Assembly: GCA_913054115.1 (NCBI GenBank)
Contig: CAJXIS010000068.1
Location: 1 to 9,098, forward strand
Length of the DNA stretch: 9,098 nt
Source: an uncultured Acidimicrobiaceae bacterium
GTDB taxonomy: Bacteria > Actinomycetota > Acidimicrobiia > Acidimicrobiales > MedAcidi-G1
Reading direction: 5' to 3'
The position numbers and the translations under genes are program-made. Of the stretch, positions 1 through 5,920 are shown piece by piece. The notes beneath the pieces were generated by a model. It saw nothing but the letters and a program-made list of their open reading frames with translations. It was not told where the DNA came from and did not search any database. Position 1 is the stretch's first letter. Each line of letters begins with the position of its first letter.

Positions 1-2
1 GC

Positions 3-686
3 CGCCACGCCGAGAAGGTCGCCGAGTGGGGGGTCGATGCCGTCATCGCCCAGGGCACCGAGGGCGGCGGCCACACCGGCGTCGTCCCGACCTCGCTGCT
101 CATTCCGCAGGTGCTCGACGCCGTCGACCTGCCGGTGATCGCCGCCGGCGGCTTCGTGGACGGACGGGGCCTCGCCGCCGCACTGGCCTGGGGCGCCGAC
201 GGCATCGCCATGGGCACCCGGTTCCTGCTCACGTCCGACAGCAGCGTCCCCGACAACGTCAAGGCCCTGTACCTCGCCACGCCGGTCACCGGCACCGTGA
301 TCACCACGGCCATCGACGGCGCCCCACAGCGGGTGATCGCCACCGACATGATCCGCCGGCTCGAGGCCGCCCGCCTCACCCGCTTCCCCCGTGCTGCGGC
401 CAATGCCCTGCGCTTCCGGCGCCTCACCGGCACCTCGATGCGGGCGCTCCTCGCCGAGGGGATCCGGATGAAGAAGGCCCAGGACCTGACCTGGGGCCAG
501 ATGGCGTTGGCGGCCAACGCCCCGATGCTCACCCGGGCCACCATGGTCGACGGTCGAACCGAGGTCGGCATCCTCCCGACCGGCCAGGGAGTCGGCTCGA
601 TCGACGAGCTGCCATCGGTCGCCGACCTCGTGGCGAGGATCGTGGCCGAGGCCACCGAAACCCTCGACCGGCTCTGCGGGGGCTGA
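3..686 (+). CDS. Nitronate monooxygenase-like flavin oxidoreductase, C-terminal part (IpdC-like?)
   Basis: This is the last 227 codons of a gene whose start lies outside the window. The protein belongs to the nitronate monooxygenase / 2-nitropropane dioxygenase family, FMN enzymes with a TIM-barrel fold. The visible motifs are QGTEGGGHTG (residues 17-26 of the fragment), the family's glycine-rich active-site loop, then AAGGF-DGRG (47-56) and GADG-AMGTRF (64-73), the FMN-phosphate binding strands. The C-terminal stretch TEVGILPTGQGVG-IDELPSV (186-206) resembles mycobacterial members such as Rv3553 (IpdC), which acts in steroid C/D-ring breakdown; that comparison is from memory. The stop lies two bases before the start of an acyl-CoA dehydrogenase gene, so the two are surely co-transcribed. 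This favours a role in acyl-CoA catabolism over nitronate detoxification. Family assignment is firm; the exact substrate is not. Confidence 0.88.
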   Translation, partial: RHAEKVAEWGVDAVIAQGTEGGGHTGVVPTSLLIPQVLDAVDLPVIAAGGFVDGRGLAAALAWGADGIAMGTRFLLTSDSSVPDNVKALYLATPVTGTVITTAIDGAPQRVIATDMIRRLEAARLTRFPRAAANALRFRRLTGTSMRALLAEGIRMKKAQDLTWGQMALAANAPMLTRATMVDGRTEVGILPTGQGVGSIDELPSVADLVARIVAEATETLDRLCGG

Positions 687-688
687 GC

Positions 689-1849
689 GTGGACCTGCGC
701 TTCACCCCCGAGCAGGTCGCGTTCCGCGACGAGGTCCGGACCTGGCTCGGGGAGAACATTCCCGACGAACCGCTGCCCTCGATGGACACACCCGAGGGCT
801 TCGAGGCTCACCGACGCTGGGAGCGGACGCTCTTCGATGCCCGCTGGTCGGTCGTCAACTGGCCCGAGGCCTATGGCGGCCGCGAGGTCGGCCTGGTCGA
901 GTGGCTGCTCTTCGAGGAGGAGTACTACCGCTCGGGCGCACCGGGCCGGGTCAACACCAACGGCATCACCCTGCTCGGCCCGACGCTGTTCGCCTTCGGC
1001 ACGCAGGACCAGCAGGACCGGTTCCTGCCGGCCATGGCCTCCGGTGCCGAGATCTGGGCGCAGGGCTGGTCCGAGCCCGACTCGGGCAGCGACCTGGCTT
1101 CGATCGCCACGAAGGCGGTCCGGGACGGCGACCACTTCGTGCTCGACGGCCAGAAGACCTGGTGCTCCCGTGGCGCATGGGCCGACTGGCTGTTCTGCAT
1201 CGTGCGCACCGACCCCGACTCGGAACGGCACCGGGGCCTGTCGTACCTGCTGGTGCCCGCCGACAGCCCCGGCCTCGAGCGCCGCACCGTCGGACGCCTC
1301 GACGGCGAGCCGGCCTTCGCCGAGCTGTTCTTCGCCGACTGCCGGGTCCACGAGGCCAACCTGCTGGGCGGGGAGGGCCAGGGCTGGTCCGTGGCCATGG
1401 CCACCACGTCGAGCGAGCGGGGCCTCAACCTGCGGGCACCCGGCCGCTTCCTCGCCGCCGCCGCTCGCCTGGTCGACCTGTACCGGCGGGTCAGCGCCGA
1501 GCACGATGTCGACCCCGGTGTCCTCGACCAGGTCGTGCGGGCATGGACCGCCGCCGACGCCTACCGGTGGCAGACCTACGCCGCCGCCGCCCGACTCCAG
1601 GCAGGCGACGACCTCGGCGCCTCGGCGTCGATGATGAAGGTCTTCTGGTCGGAGCTCGACGTCGAACTGCACGCCACCGCCCTGCGCCTGCTCGGCTCGC
1701 ACGGCGAGCTCGTCGCCGACGACGCCGTCGACGGCGGCTCGTGGATGGCCGGCTACCTCTTCGCCCTGGCCGGCCCCATCTACGCCGGCACCAACGAGAT
1801 CCAGCGCAACATCATCGCCGAGCGGGTGCTCGGCCTCCCGAGGAAGTAG
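689..1849 (+). CDS. Acyl-CoA dehydrogenase, large (catalytic) subunit, FadE30/FadE26-like
   Basis: This 386-residue FAD enzyme introduces an alpha-beta double bond into an acyl-CoA. It has the full family architecture: N-terminal helical domain (about 1-120), middle beta domain with the flavin/substrate motif WSEPDSGSD (127-135), and C-terminal helical domain ending in YAGTNEIQRNIIAERVLGLP (365-384). At the catalytic-base site of medium-chain enzymes (YEGT) it has Ala366. Glu243 in SSERG sits where isovaleryl-CoA and long-chain dehydrogenases, and the mycobacterial heteromeric FadE enzymes, carry their base. The GTG start at 689 is chosen because VDLRFTPEQVAFRDEV is a normal family N terminus and it follows the upstream stop by two bases. 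The open frame continues upstream, but there it only shadows the flavoprotein gene. Length matches FadE30 (about 385). The degenerate dehydrogenase directly downstream is its probable partner. Substrate is unknown; a steroid-derived CoA ester is possible. Confidence 0.9.
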   Translation: MDLRFTPEQVAFRDEVRTWLGENIPDEPLPSMDTPEGFEAHRRWERTLFDARWSVVNWPEAYGGREVGLVEWLLFEEEYYRSGAPGRVNTNGITLLGPTLFAFGTQDQQDRFLPAMASGAEIWAQGWSEPDSGSDLASIATKAVRDGDHFVLDGQKTWCSRGAWADWLFCIVRTDPDSERHRGLSYLLVPADSPGLERRTVGRLDGEPAFAELFFADCRVHEANLLGGEGQGWSVAMATTSSERGLNLRAPGRFLAAAARLVDLYRRVSAEHDVDPGVLDQVVRAWTAADAYRWQTYAAAARLQAGDDLGASASMMKVFWSELDVELHATALRLLGSHGELVADDAVDGGSWMAGYLFALAGPIYAGTNEIQRNIIAERVLGLPRK

Positions 1850-1863
1850 GGGGGCAGGAAACG

Positions 1864-2886
1864 ATGCGCTTCGCCTTCACCGACGACCAGGTCCTGTTCG
1901 CCGACACCGTCAGGGACATCCTCGTCGGCGAGTGCCCACCGTCGGCCGTGCGGGCCGCCTGGGACGACCCCGAGGGTCGGGTGCCCGGCCTCTGGGAGAC
2001 GCTGGCGGCGACCGGCGTGCTCGGCGTGGCCGCCCCCGAGGCGCACGGCGGCCTCGGCATGTCGACCTGTGACCTGGTGCTGCTGCTCGAGGAACTCGGC
2101 TACGCCGCCTGCCCCGAGCCGGTCGCAGAACACGCCGCCGTCGCCATCCCGATCCTGCGCGACCACGCCCCCGTGGCCATGGCCGACGAATGGCTGGGCC
2201 GCGCCGCCGAAGGATCGGCGGTGCTCACCGCCGCAGCGCCGACCGACGCCTTCGTGCTGGCCGCCGAGCGGGCCGACCTGGTACTGTTGTGCGCCGACGG
2301 CGAGGTGCACGCCGTTGCGGCCGGCGCCTTCTCGTCCACGCCGCAGCAGAGCGTGGACCGTGCCCGCCGCCTCTCCCGGATCGACTGGTCACCGACCGCC
2401 GCCACCCTCGTCAGCGACGATCCGGCGGTCGTCTGCGAGGTGCTCGACCGTGGAGCACTCGCTGCCGCCGCACAGGCCGTCGGCGTGGGACGCCGGCTGC
2501 TCGACATGACCGTCGCCTACGTGGCCGAGCGGGAGCAGTTCGGCAGGCCGGTCGGCGTCAACCAGGCGGTCAAGCACCACTGTTCGAACGTGGCGATCGC
2601 CCTCGAGTTCGCCGCACCGATGGTCCACAAGGCCGCCTGGGCGCTCACACACGGCGAGGGCCCGGAGGGCGGCGATCCGTCCATCGACGTGGCGATGGCC
2701 AAGGCGCTGGCGTCCGATGCCGTCGACCTGGCCTGCCGGTCGGCGCTCCAGTGCCACGGCGCCATCGGCTACACGATCGAGCACGACCTCCAACTCTGGC
2801 TCAAGCGCGGCTGGGCACTGTCGGCCTCCTGGGGCGACGCCGCCCACCACCGGCGGCAGGTGGGCGCCGGCCTGCAGGCCGGCTGA
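1864..2886 (+). CDS. Acyl-CoA dehydrogenase-like small subunit, degenerate partner
   Basis: This 340-residue protein has the acyl-CoA dehydrogenase fold but is shorter than a self-sufficient enzyme. The N-terminal helical domain is recognisable (MRFAFTDDQVLFADTVRDIL; APEAHGGLGMS 57-67; LLEELGYAACPEP 74-86). The middle domain is reduced, with VLTAAAPTDAF (120-130) where active enzymes have an EPxxGSD-type motif. The C-terminal domain is well kept: YVAEREQFGRPVGVNQAVKH (219-238) and QCHGAIGYTIEHDLQLWLKR (296-315). The position equivalent to the partner's catalytic Glu243 appears to be Asp195 (LDRGAL). It also lacks the C-terminal NEIQRNIIAERVLG tail. This pattern fits the beta subunit of alpha2beta2 dehydrogenases such as ChsE4-ChsE5 or IpdE1-IpdE2. 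ATG 1864 follows the upstream stop by 14 bases, with AGGA at 1856-1859 as a weak ribosome binding site. Confidence 0.87.
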   Translation: MRFAFTDDQVLFADTVRDILVGECPPSAVRAAWDDPEGRVPGLWETLAATGVLGVAAPEAHGGLGMSTCDLVLLLEELGYAACPEPVAEHAAVAIPILRDHAPVAMADEWLGRAAEGSAVLTAAAPTDAFVLAAERADLVLLCADGEVHAVAAGAFSSTPQQSVDRARRLSRIDWSPTAATLVSDDPAVVCEVLDRGALAAAAQAVGVGRRLLDMTVAYVAEREQFGRPVGVNQAVKHHCSNVAIALEFAAPMVHKAAWALTHGEGPEGGDPSIDVAMAKALASDAVDLACRSALQCHGAIGYTIEHDLQLWLKRGWALSASWGDAAHHRRQVGAGLQAG

Positions 2887-2905
2887 GCCGCACGTCGGCC
2901 GGTTT
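2879..2905 (+). terminator. Hairpin at the end of the dehydrogenase operon
   Basis: CCGGCTGA (2879-2886) can pair with TCGGCCGG (2895-2902) to give an 8-bp stem with one G-T wobble and an 8-base loop, followed by TTT. The dehydrogenase stop codon TGA (2884-2886) lies inside the left arm. The T run is short, as is usual for terminators in GC-rich actinobacteria, so termination is inferred. The position between two transcription units supports it. Confidence 0.4.
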
Positions 2906-2911
2906 GCCCGC

Positions 2912-2917
2912 TAGACA
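2912..2917 (+). promoter_or_regulatory. Probable -10 element for a leaderless thioesterase transcript
   Basis: TAGACA lies eight bases before the ATG at 2926. The bases between (CTCCCTCC) are pyrimidines and contain no Shine-Dalgarno sequence. A -10 box this close to a start codon places the transcription start on or next to the ATG. No clear -35 box is visible. The hexamer lacks the usual final T, so this is weaker than the similar sites at 5123, 7024 and 7446. Confidence 0.42.
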
Positions 2918-2925
2918 CTCCCTCC

Positions 2926-3582
2926 ATGACCGAGCCGCAGGAGCGCAGCGCCGGCATCCGACTGGCCGCCGAGGTGCGTGCCCTGTTGGTCGACCTGCAT
3001 GCCCTCGATCCCTCCGCCGAGGCGCTCGGCGAGGCCGCCGACCGCGTGGCCGCCGTCCGCGACTCGTTGGGCGATGAGGTCCGGCTGCGCTGGTACGAGG
3101 TTCCCGCCGATGAGATCGACGAGGACGCCGAGGTTCGCCTGCGCGTCGAGTACCGCGACCACAGCCTGTTCCGCGGCGAGCGCAGCCCCCTGGCGCCACC
3201 CCTGACCGTCACCACCGGCGAGAGCGAGGACGGAACGCCGATCGTCGTTGGCGAGGTCCGGGTCGATCGGGGCCACGAGGGCCCCCCGGGGCGCATCCAC
3301 GGCGGCTACATCGCCGGCCTCTTCGACGACGTGCTCAGCGGAACCCTCGGGCTGCGTGACGCCGGCCCCGCATTCACGGCCCGCCTCAAGATCCGCTACC
3401 GGAAGCCAACGCCCATCGACGTGGACCTGCGCTTCGAGGCGTGGGTCGAGCGGCACAGTGGTCGGCGCCTGATCGCCAGGGCCCGCTGCCTCGTCGATGG
3501 CGAGGTCACCGCCGAGGCCGAAGCGCTGTTCGTCACCGTCTCTCGTGACCAGGAGCGCCGGCAGGAGGGGGACGCGACGTGA
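2926..3582 (+). CDS. PaaI-family hotdog acyl-CoA thioesterase
   Basis: This 218-residue protein probably hydrolyses acyl-CoA thioesters to free acid and CoA. The hotdog domain fills the second half. HEGPPGRIHGGYIAGLFDDV (117-136) contains the HGG loop (125-127) and the acidic helix residues Asp134/Asp135 used by PaaI-type enzymes. It is followed by TARLKIRYRKPTPIDVDLRF (151-170), EAWVERHSGRRL and AEAEALFV (197-203). SPLAPPL (87-93) is a feature I associate with actinobacterial members. About 60 residues at the N terminus, mostly helical and acidic, precede the fold; this makes it longer than the common 130-160 residue PaaI proteins. The ATG at 2926 has no ribosome binding site and probably starts a leaderless mRNA. 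It is the first gene of a four-gene operon; its stop overlaps the next start. The substrate cannot be told from sequence. Confidence 0.86.
   Translation: MTEPQERSAGIRLAAEVRALLVDLHALDPSAEALGEAADRVAAVRDSLGDEVRLRWYEVPADEIDEDAEVRLRVEYRDHSLFRGERSPLAPPLTVTTGESEDGTPIVVGEVRVDRGHEGPPGRIHGGYIAGLFDDVLSGTLGLRDAGPAFTARLKIRYRKPTPIDVDLRFEAWVERHSGRRLIARARCLVDGEVTAEAEALFVTVSRDQERRQEGDAT
3563..3568 (+). promoter_or_regulatory. Ribosome binding site of the phosphatase-like gene
   Basis: AGGAGG lies ten bases before GTG 3579, inside the end of the thioesterase gene. It supports choosing the GTG that overlaps the thioesterase stop over any internal start. Confidence 0.65.
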
Positions 3583-4109
3583 CGGCCGACGCCCGTCCGG
3601 TCGTCTGCTTCGTCTGCACCGGAAATGCCGCCCGGTCCGTGATGGCCCGGCGAATGTTCGCCGAGTTGGCGCCCGGCTACCGGGCCACGTCGGCGGGAAC
3701 GCTCGTGCTCGAGGGCCACCCGATGAGCAGTCGGACCCGGTCGGCCCTGCGGGACCACGGGCTCACCGACTTCGACCACCGCAGCCGCCAGTTCGGCGAC
3801 GAGCACGCAGCCGCCGACCTCGTCGTGGCCATGGAACCCGACCATGTGACCTGGGTGCGCCGCCACCACCCGGAGGCCGCCGACCGGACCGCGACCCTGC
3901 CCCGACTCGTCCGTGACCTGCCGGCCCTCGGAAGCATGGCCGACCGGGTGGCCGGCCTCGGCCTCGCCACCGTGGAGGTCGAACCCTGGGAGGAGGTGGT
4001 CGATCCTGCCGCCGGTGACCAGGCCGTGTTCGACGCCTGTGCCGTCGAGCTGTACGGACTCGTCGAGGCCCTCGCCGCCCGGCTCTCGGACCCATCGACA
4101 ACCCGGTGA
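3579..4109 (+). CDS. Low-molecular-weight protein tyrosine phosphatase family protein
   Basis: This 176-residue cytoplasmic protein has the phosphatase P-loop near its N terminus: VCFVCTGNAARS, with nucleophile Cys13 and Arg19 in a C-x5-R arrangement. TSAGT (38-42) and ADLVVAM (79-85) follow, as in low-molecular-weight phosphatases and the related arsenate reductases. Asp142-Pro143 in EEVVDPAAGD is the likely general acid. The family removes phosphate from phosphotyrosine or, in the ArsC branch, reduces arsenate through extra cysteines. The only later cysteine is Cys154, and no resistance genes adjoin, so a phosphatase role is more likely. GTG 3579 overlaps the thioesterase stop by four bases (GTGA) and has a good ribosome binding site. 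The stop in turn overlaps azlC by four bases. Why it sits between a thioesterase and an amino-acid exporter is not clear. Confidence 0.87.
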   Translation: MTADARPVVCFVCTGNAARSVMARRMFAELAPGYRATSAGTLVLEGHPMSSRTRSALRDHGLTDFDHRSRQFGDEHAAADLVVAMEPDHVTWVRRHHPEAADRTATLPRLVRDLPALGSMADRVAGLGLATVEVEPWEEVVDPAAGDQAVFDACAVELYGLVEALAARLSDPSTTR

Positions 4110-4780
4110 CCTCCCACCGGCGTGAGGCGTTCGTCCTCACCGTTGCCGTCGGGCTCATCGGCATCACGTTCGGCGTCTTCGCCGACTCGGTCGGACTCGG
4201 GCTGGCGCAGGCATCGGCGCTGTCGGTGCTGACCTTCACCGGAGCGTCACAGTTCGCAGCCGTCTCGGTCATCGGCAGCGGCGGCAACCCCGTGGCGGCA
4301 GTCGGCAGCGCACTCCTGCTGGCCGCCCGCAACTCGCTCTACGGCCCGGTCGTGGCCCCGTACCTGCGCTCCCGGCCGGGTCGGCGGGCCCTCGCCGCAC
4401 ACTTCGTCATCGACGAGACGACCGCCATGGCGAGCGCTCAGGACGATCCGGAGACGGCCCGCGACGCCTTCTGGTTCACCGGACTGTGGCTGTTCGTCTT
4501 CTGGAACGTGGGCACGGTCGTCGGCGTGCTGGTCGGCGGCCTCCTCGAGGATCCCGGCGCCTGGGGCCTCGACGCCGCCTTCCCAGCGGCGTTCATGGCG
4601 CTGATCGTGCCGCACGTGCGGACCAGGCCGGGACAGGTCACGGCAGCGCTGGGCACGGTGATCGCCGTCGTGGCGGTGCCGCTCACTCCGGCGGGTGTAC
4701 CGATGCTGCTCGCCGCCCTGGCGGTCGGGCCCGGTCTGTGGGTCCGGTCCCGTCAGGCACGAGGGAGGACGGCCACGTGA
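4106..4780 (+). CDS. azlC: AzlC-family branched-chain amino-acid exporter, large subunit
   Basis: This 224-residue integral membrane protein is the large subunit of the AzlCD (LIV-E) exporter family. Family members expel branched-chain amino acids or analogues. Family landmarks are TFTGASQFAAV (43-53), AARNSLYG (73-80) and the loop HFVIDETTAMA (99-109). About seven hydrophobic segments are visible, near residues 10-26, 36-58, 62-86, 121-147, 155-171, 176-193 and 196-213. A basic tail ends the protein. GTG 4106 overlaps the phosphatase stop (GTGA) and has no evident ribosome binding site, so translation is probably coupled to the upstream gene. The stop overlaps the azlD start by four bases. 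Family is confident; which amino acid is exported is unknown. Confidence 0.9.
   Translation: MTSHRREAFVLTVAVGLIGITFGVFADSVGLGLAQASALSVLTFTGASQFAAVSVIGSGGNPVAAVGSALLLAARNSLYGPVVAPYLRSRPGRRALAAHFVIDETTAMASAQDDPETARDAFWFTGLWLFVFWNVGTVVGVLVGGLLEDPGAWGLDAAFPAAFMALIVPHVRTRPGQVTAALGTVIAVVAVPLTPAGVPMLLAALAVGPGLWVRSRQARGRTAT
4763..4768 (+). promoter_or_regulatory. Ribosome binding site of azlD
   Basis: GGGAGG lies eight bases before GTG 4777, within the 3' end of azlC. It fixes the azlD start at the GTG that overlaps the azlC stop. Confidence 0.65.
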
Positions 4781-5073
4781 GCTGGACCGCCATCCTCGTG
4801 CTCTCTGCCGGCGCCTACCTGTTCAAGGTGGTCGGCCTGTTCGCCGGCGACCGCCTGGCCGTGCGGCTGGCGCCGGTGACAAGCCTGCTCCCTGCCGCAC
4901 TGTTCGCGGCGATCATCGCCATCATGTCGGTCGTCGACGGCGAGTCGCTGGTCATCGACGGCCGTCTCGTCGGCGTGGCGGTCGGGGCGGTGGCCGTCTG
5001 GCGACGGGCGCCGTTCGTGGCGGTCGTGGTCGCGGCGATGGCGGCGACGGCGCTGCTGCGCCTGGTCGCCTGA
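4777..5073 (+). CDS. azlD: AzlD-family branched-chain amino-acid exporter, small subunit
   Basis: This 98-residue, very hydrophobic protein has three or four membrane segments (about 3-21, 36-53, 62-76 and 78-96), the size and layout of AzlD, the small partner required by AzlC exporters. The early stretch GAYLFKVVGLFAGDR (12-26) and the LLPAALFAAI segment (37-46) fit the family pattern, in which the first helix is followed by a short basic loop and a proline-containing helix. The GTG start overlaps the azlC stop by four bases and has a clear ribosome binding site, giving coupled 1:1-type expression of the two subunits. It is the last gene of the four-gene operon. Identification rests on both its own pattern and its position after azlC. 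Confidence 0.88.
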   Translation: MSWTAILVLSAGAYLFKVVGLFAGDRLAVRLAPVTSLLPAALFAAIIAIMSVVDGESLVIDGRLVGVAVGAVAVWRRAPFVAVVVAAMAATALLRLVA

Positions 5074-5097
5074 TTCCCTGCCAAACGACCTGACCCT

Positions 5098-5116
5098 GCC
5101 CGGCGAACCGTCGGGC
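5098..5116 (+). other. GC-rich hairpin between azlD and the PAQR gene
   Basis: The 19 bases can fold into an 8-bp stem (one G-T pair) with a 3-base AAC loop: GCCCGGCG pairs with CCGTCGGGC in its last eight bases. It lies 25 bases after the azlD stop with no T run behind it. It could end the azl operon. It also covers the -35 region of the proposed promoter at 5123, so a regulator site is an alternative. Confidence 0.35.
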
Positions 5117-5122
5117 ACTGGC

Positions 5123-5128
5123 TAGCGT
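5123..5128 (+). promoter_or_regulatory. Probable -10 element for a leaderless PAQR-gene transcript
   Basis: TAGCGT fits the TAnnnT pattern and lies eight bases before GTG 5137. No Shine-Dalgarno sequence lies between them. This favours GTG 5137 as the start over the in-frame TTG at 5128, which would overlap the -10 box itself. Confidence 0.5.
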
Positions 5129-5136
5129 TGGCGCCC

Positions 5137-5838
5137 GTGGAGTCGTCCGACCCGGAATCCGTGGCCCCCGAGGGCGTGTCGCCTTCGGTCTGGCGCTCCC
5201 TCTCCCTGCCCCGGCCACGTTGGCGGGGCACGATGCACCGGGCCGCCGCCCCGCTGACCGTCGCCGCCGGTGTGGCGCTCGTGCTCCAGGGATCGACGAT
5301 TATCGACCGGGTCGGTGCCGGCGTGTTCGTGCTGGGCGCGCTGTTCATGTTCGTCGCCAGCGGCCTGGTGCACCTGCGCCGGTGGACCGTGCCGGTCTAC
5401 GAGACCCTCTTCCGGGTCGACCACGCGGCGATCTTCGTGTTCATCGCGGCGAGCGCGACGCCGGTGGCGGTCACGGGCCTGGATGGCACGGCCGGCCGCA
5501 TCCTGTTCTGGGCCCTCTGGGCGGGGGCACTGCTGGGCATCCTGGTCCGCGTCCTGCCCTTCCATCCGCCGAAGGGCCTCATGAACTCGCTGTTCATCGG
5601 ACTGGGCTGGGTGCCGGTCCTCTTGGCCCCGGCGCTGATCACCCAGCTCGACGTCGCCGTCCTCGTCCTGATCGGCGTCGAGGGACTCCTGTACACGATC
5701 GGGGCGCTCATGCTCGGGGCCCGCTGGCCCGACCTCGCCCCCCGGCACTTCGGCTACCACGAGGTCTGGCACACGGTGGTCACCACGGCCGTCGCTGTGC
5801 ACTTCGTCGTCGTGTGGCTGATCCTGGGTGCCGGCTGA
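5137..5838 (+). CDS. Hemolysin III / PAQR-family membrane protein (TrhA-like)
   Basis: This 233-residue protein has about seven membrane segments after a polar N terminus of roughly 35 residues. It carries the full metal site of the hemolysin III / adiponectin-receptor superfamily: Ser75-x3-His79 (SGLVH), Asp95 (RVDHAAIFVFIAASATP) and His208-x3-His212 (FGYHEVWH). The preceding GLLYTIGALMLGARWP (183-198) is also typical. In eukaryotic PAQR proteins these residues bind zinc in a ceramidase-like centre. Bacterial members are linked to membrane lipid and energy homeostasis; the name hemolysin comes from early heterologous work and does not imply toxicity here. GTG 5137 is chosen for the upstream -10 box. 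The gene appears to be its own transcription unit. Family identification is strong; the reaction is not known. Confidence 0.9.
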   Translation: MESSDPESVAPEGVSPSVWRSLSLPRPRWRGTMHRAAAPLTVAAGVALVLQGSTIIDRVGAGVFVLGALFMFVASGLVHLRRWTVPVYETLFRVDHAAIFVFIAASATPVAVTGLDGTAGRILFWALWAGALLGILVRVLPFHPPKGLMNSLFIGLGWVPVLLAPALITQLDVAVLVLIGVEGLLYTIGALMLGARWPDLAPRHFGYHEVWHTVVTTAVAVHFVVVWLILGAG

Positions 5839-5849
5839 ATCACCCCGCT

Positions 5850-5878
5850 TTGCGGCCACTCCCGCCAGCGGGGAGGAT
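5850..5878 (+). promoter_or_regulatory. Possible promoter of the alcohol dehydrogenase gene
   Basis: TTGCGG (5850-5855) and GAGGAT (5873-5878) are separated by 17 bases. Transcription would start near 5885 and leave a leader of about 36 bases with a ribosome binding site at 5909. The -10 box is a weak match, so confidence is low. Confidence 0.3.
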
Positions 5879-5908
5879 GGGGTCGTCCACCCGATCCCCA
5901 ACCGCCCC

Positions 5909-5914
5909 GGGAGG
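5909..5914 (+). promoter_or_regulatory. Ribosome binding site of the alcohol dehydrogenase gene
   Basis: GGGAGG lies six bases before ATG 5921 and decides this start over in-frame upstream codons such as GTG 5828, which would overlap the end of the PAQR gene and add 31 residues unlike the family. Confidence 0.7.
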
Positions 5915-5920
5915 CCGCCC

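Noticed and set aside
26..688. Long upstream extension of the first acyl-CoA dehydrogenase frame
   Set aside because: It is an Arg/Pro/His-rich shadow of the flavoprotein gene in another frame. The family N terminus begins at GTG 689.
901..1863. Long upstream extension of the second dehydrogenase frame
   Set aside because: It is a shadow of the first dehydrogenase gene with low-complexity Arg-rich content. The true N terminus begins at ATG 1864.
3579..4109. Arsenate reductase as the function of the phosphatase-like gene
   Set aside because: The fold is shared, but there is no clear pair of redox cysteines near the C terminus and no arsenic-resistance genes adjoin.
5137..5838. Hemolysin/virulence interpretation of the PAQR gene
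   Set aside because: The name is historical. The metal-site residues point to a housekeeping membrane-lipid role rather than a toxin.
5828..5920. GTG 5828 as the start of the alcohol dehydrogenase
   Set aside because: It would overlap the PAQR gene and add 31 residues not seen in the family. ATG 5921 has a GGGAGG site at proper spacing.
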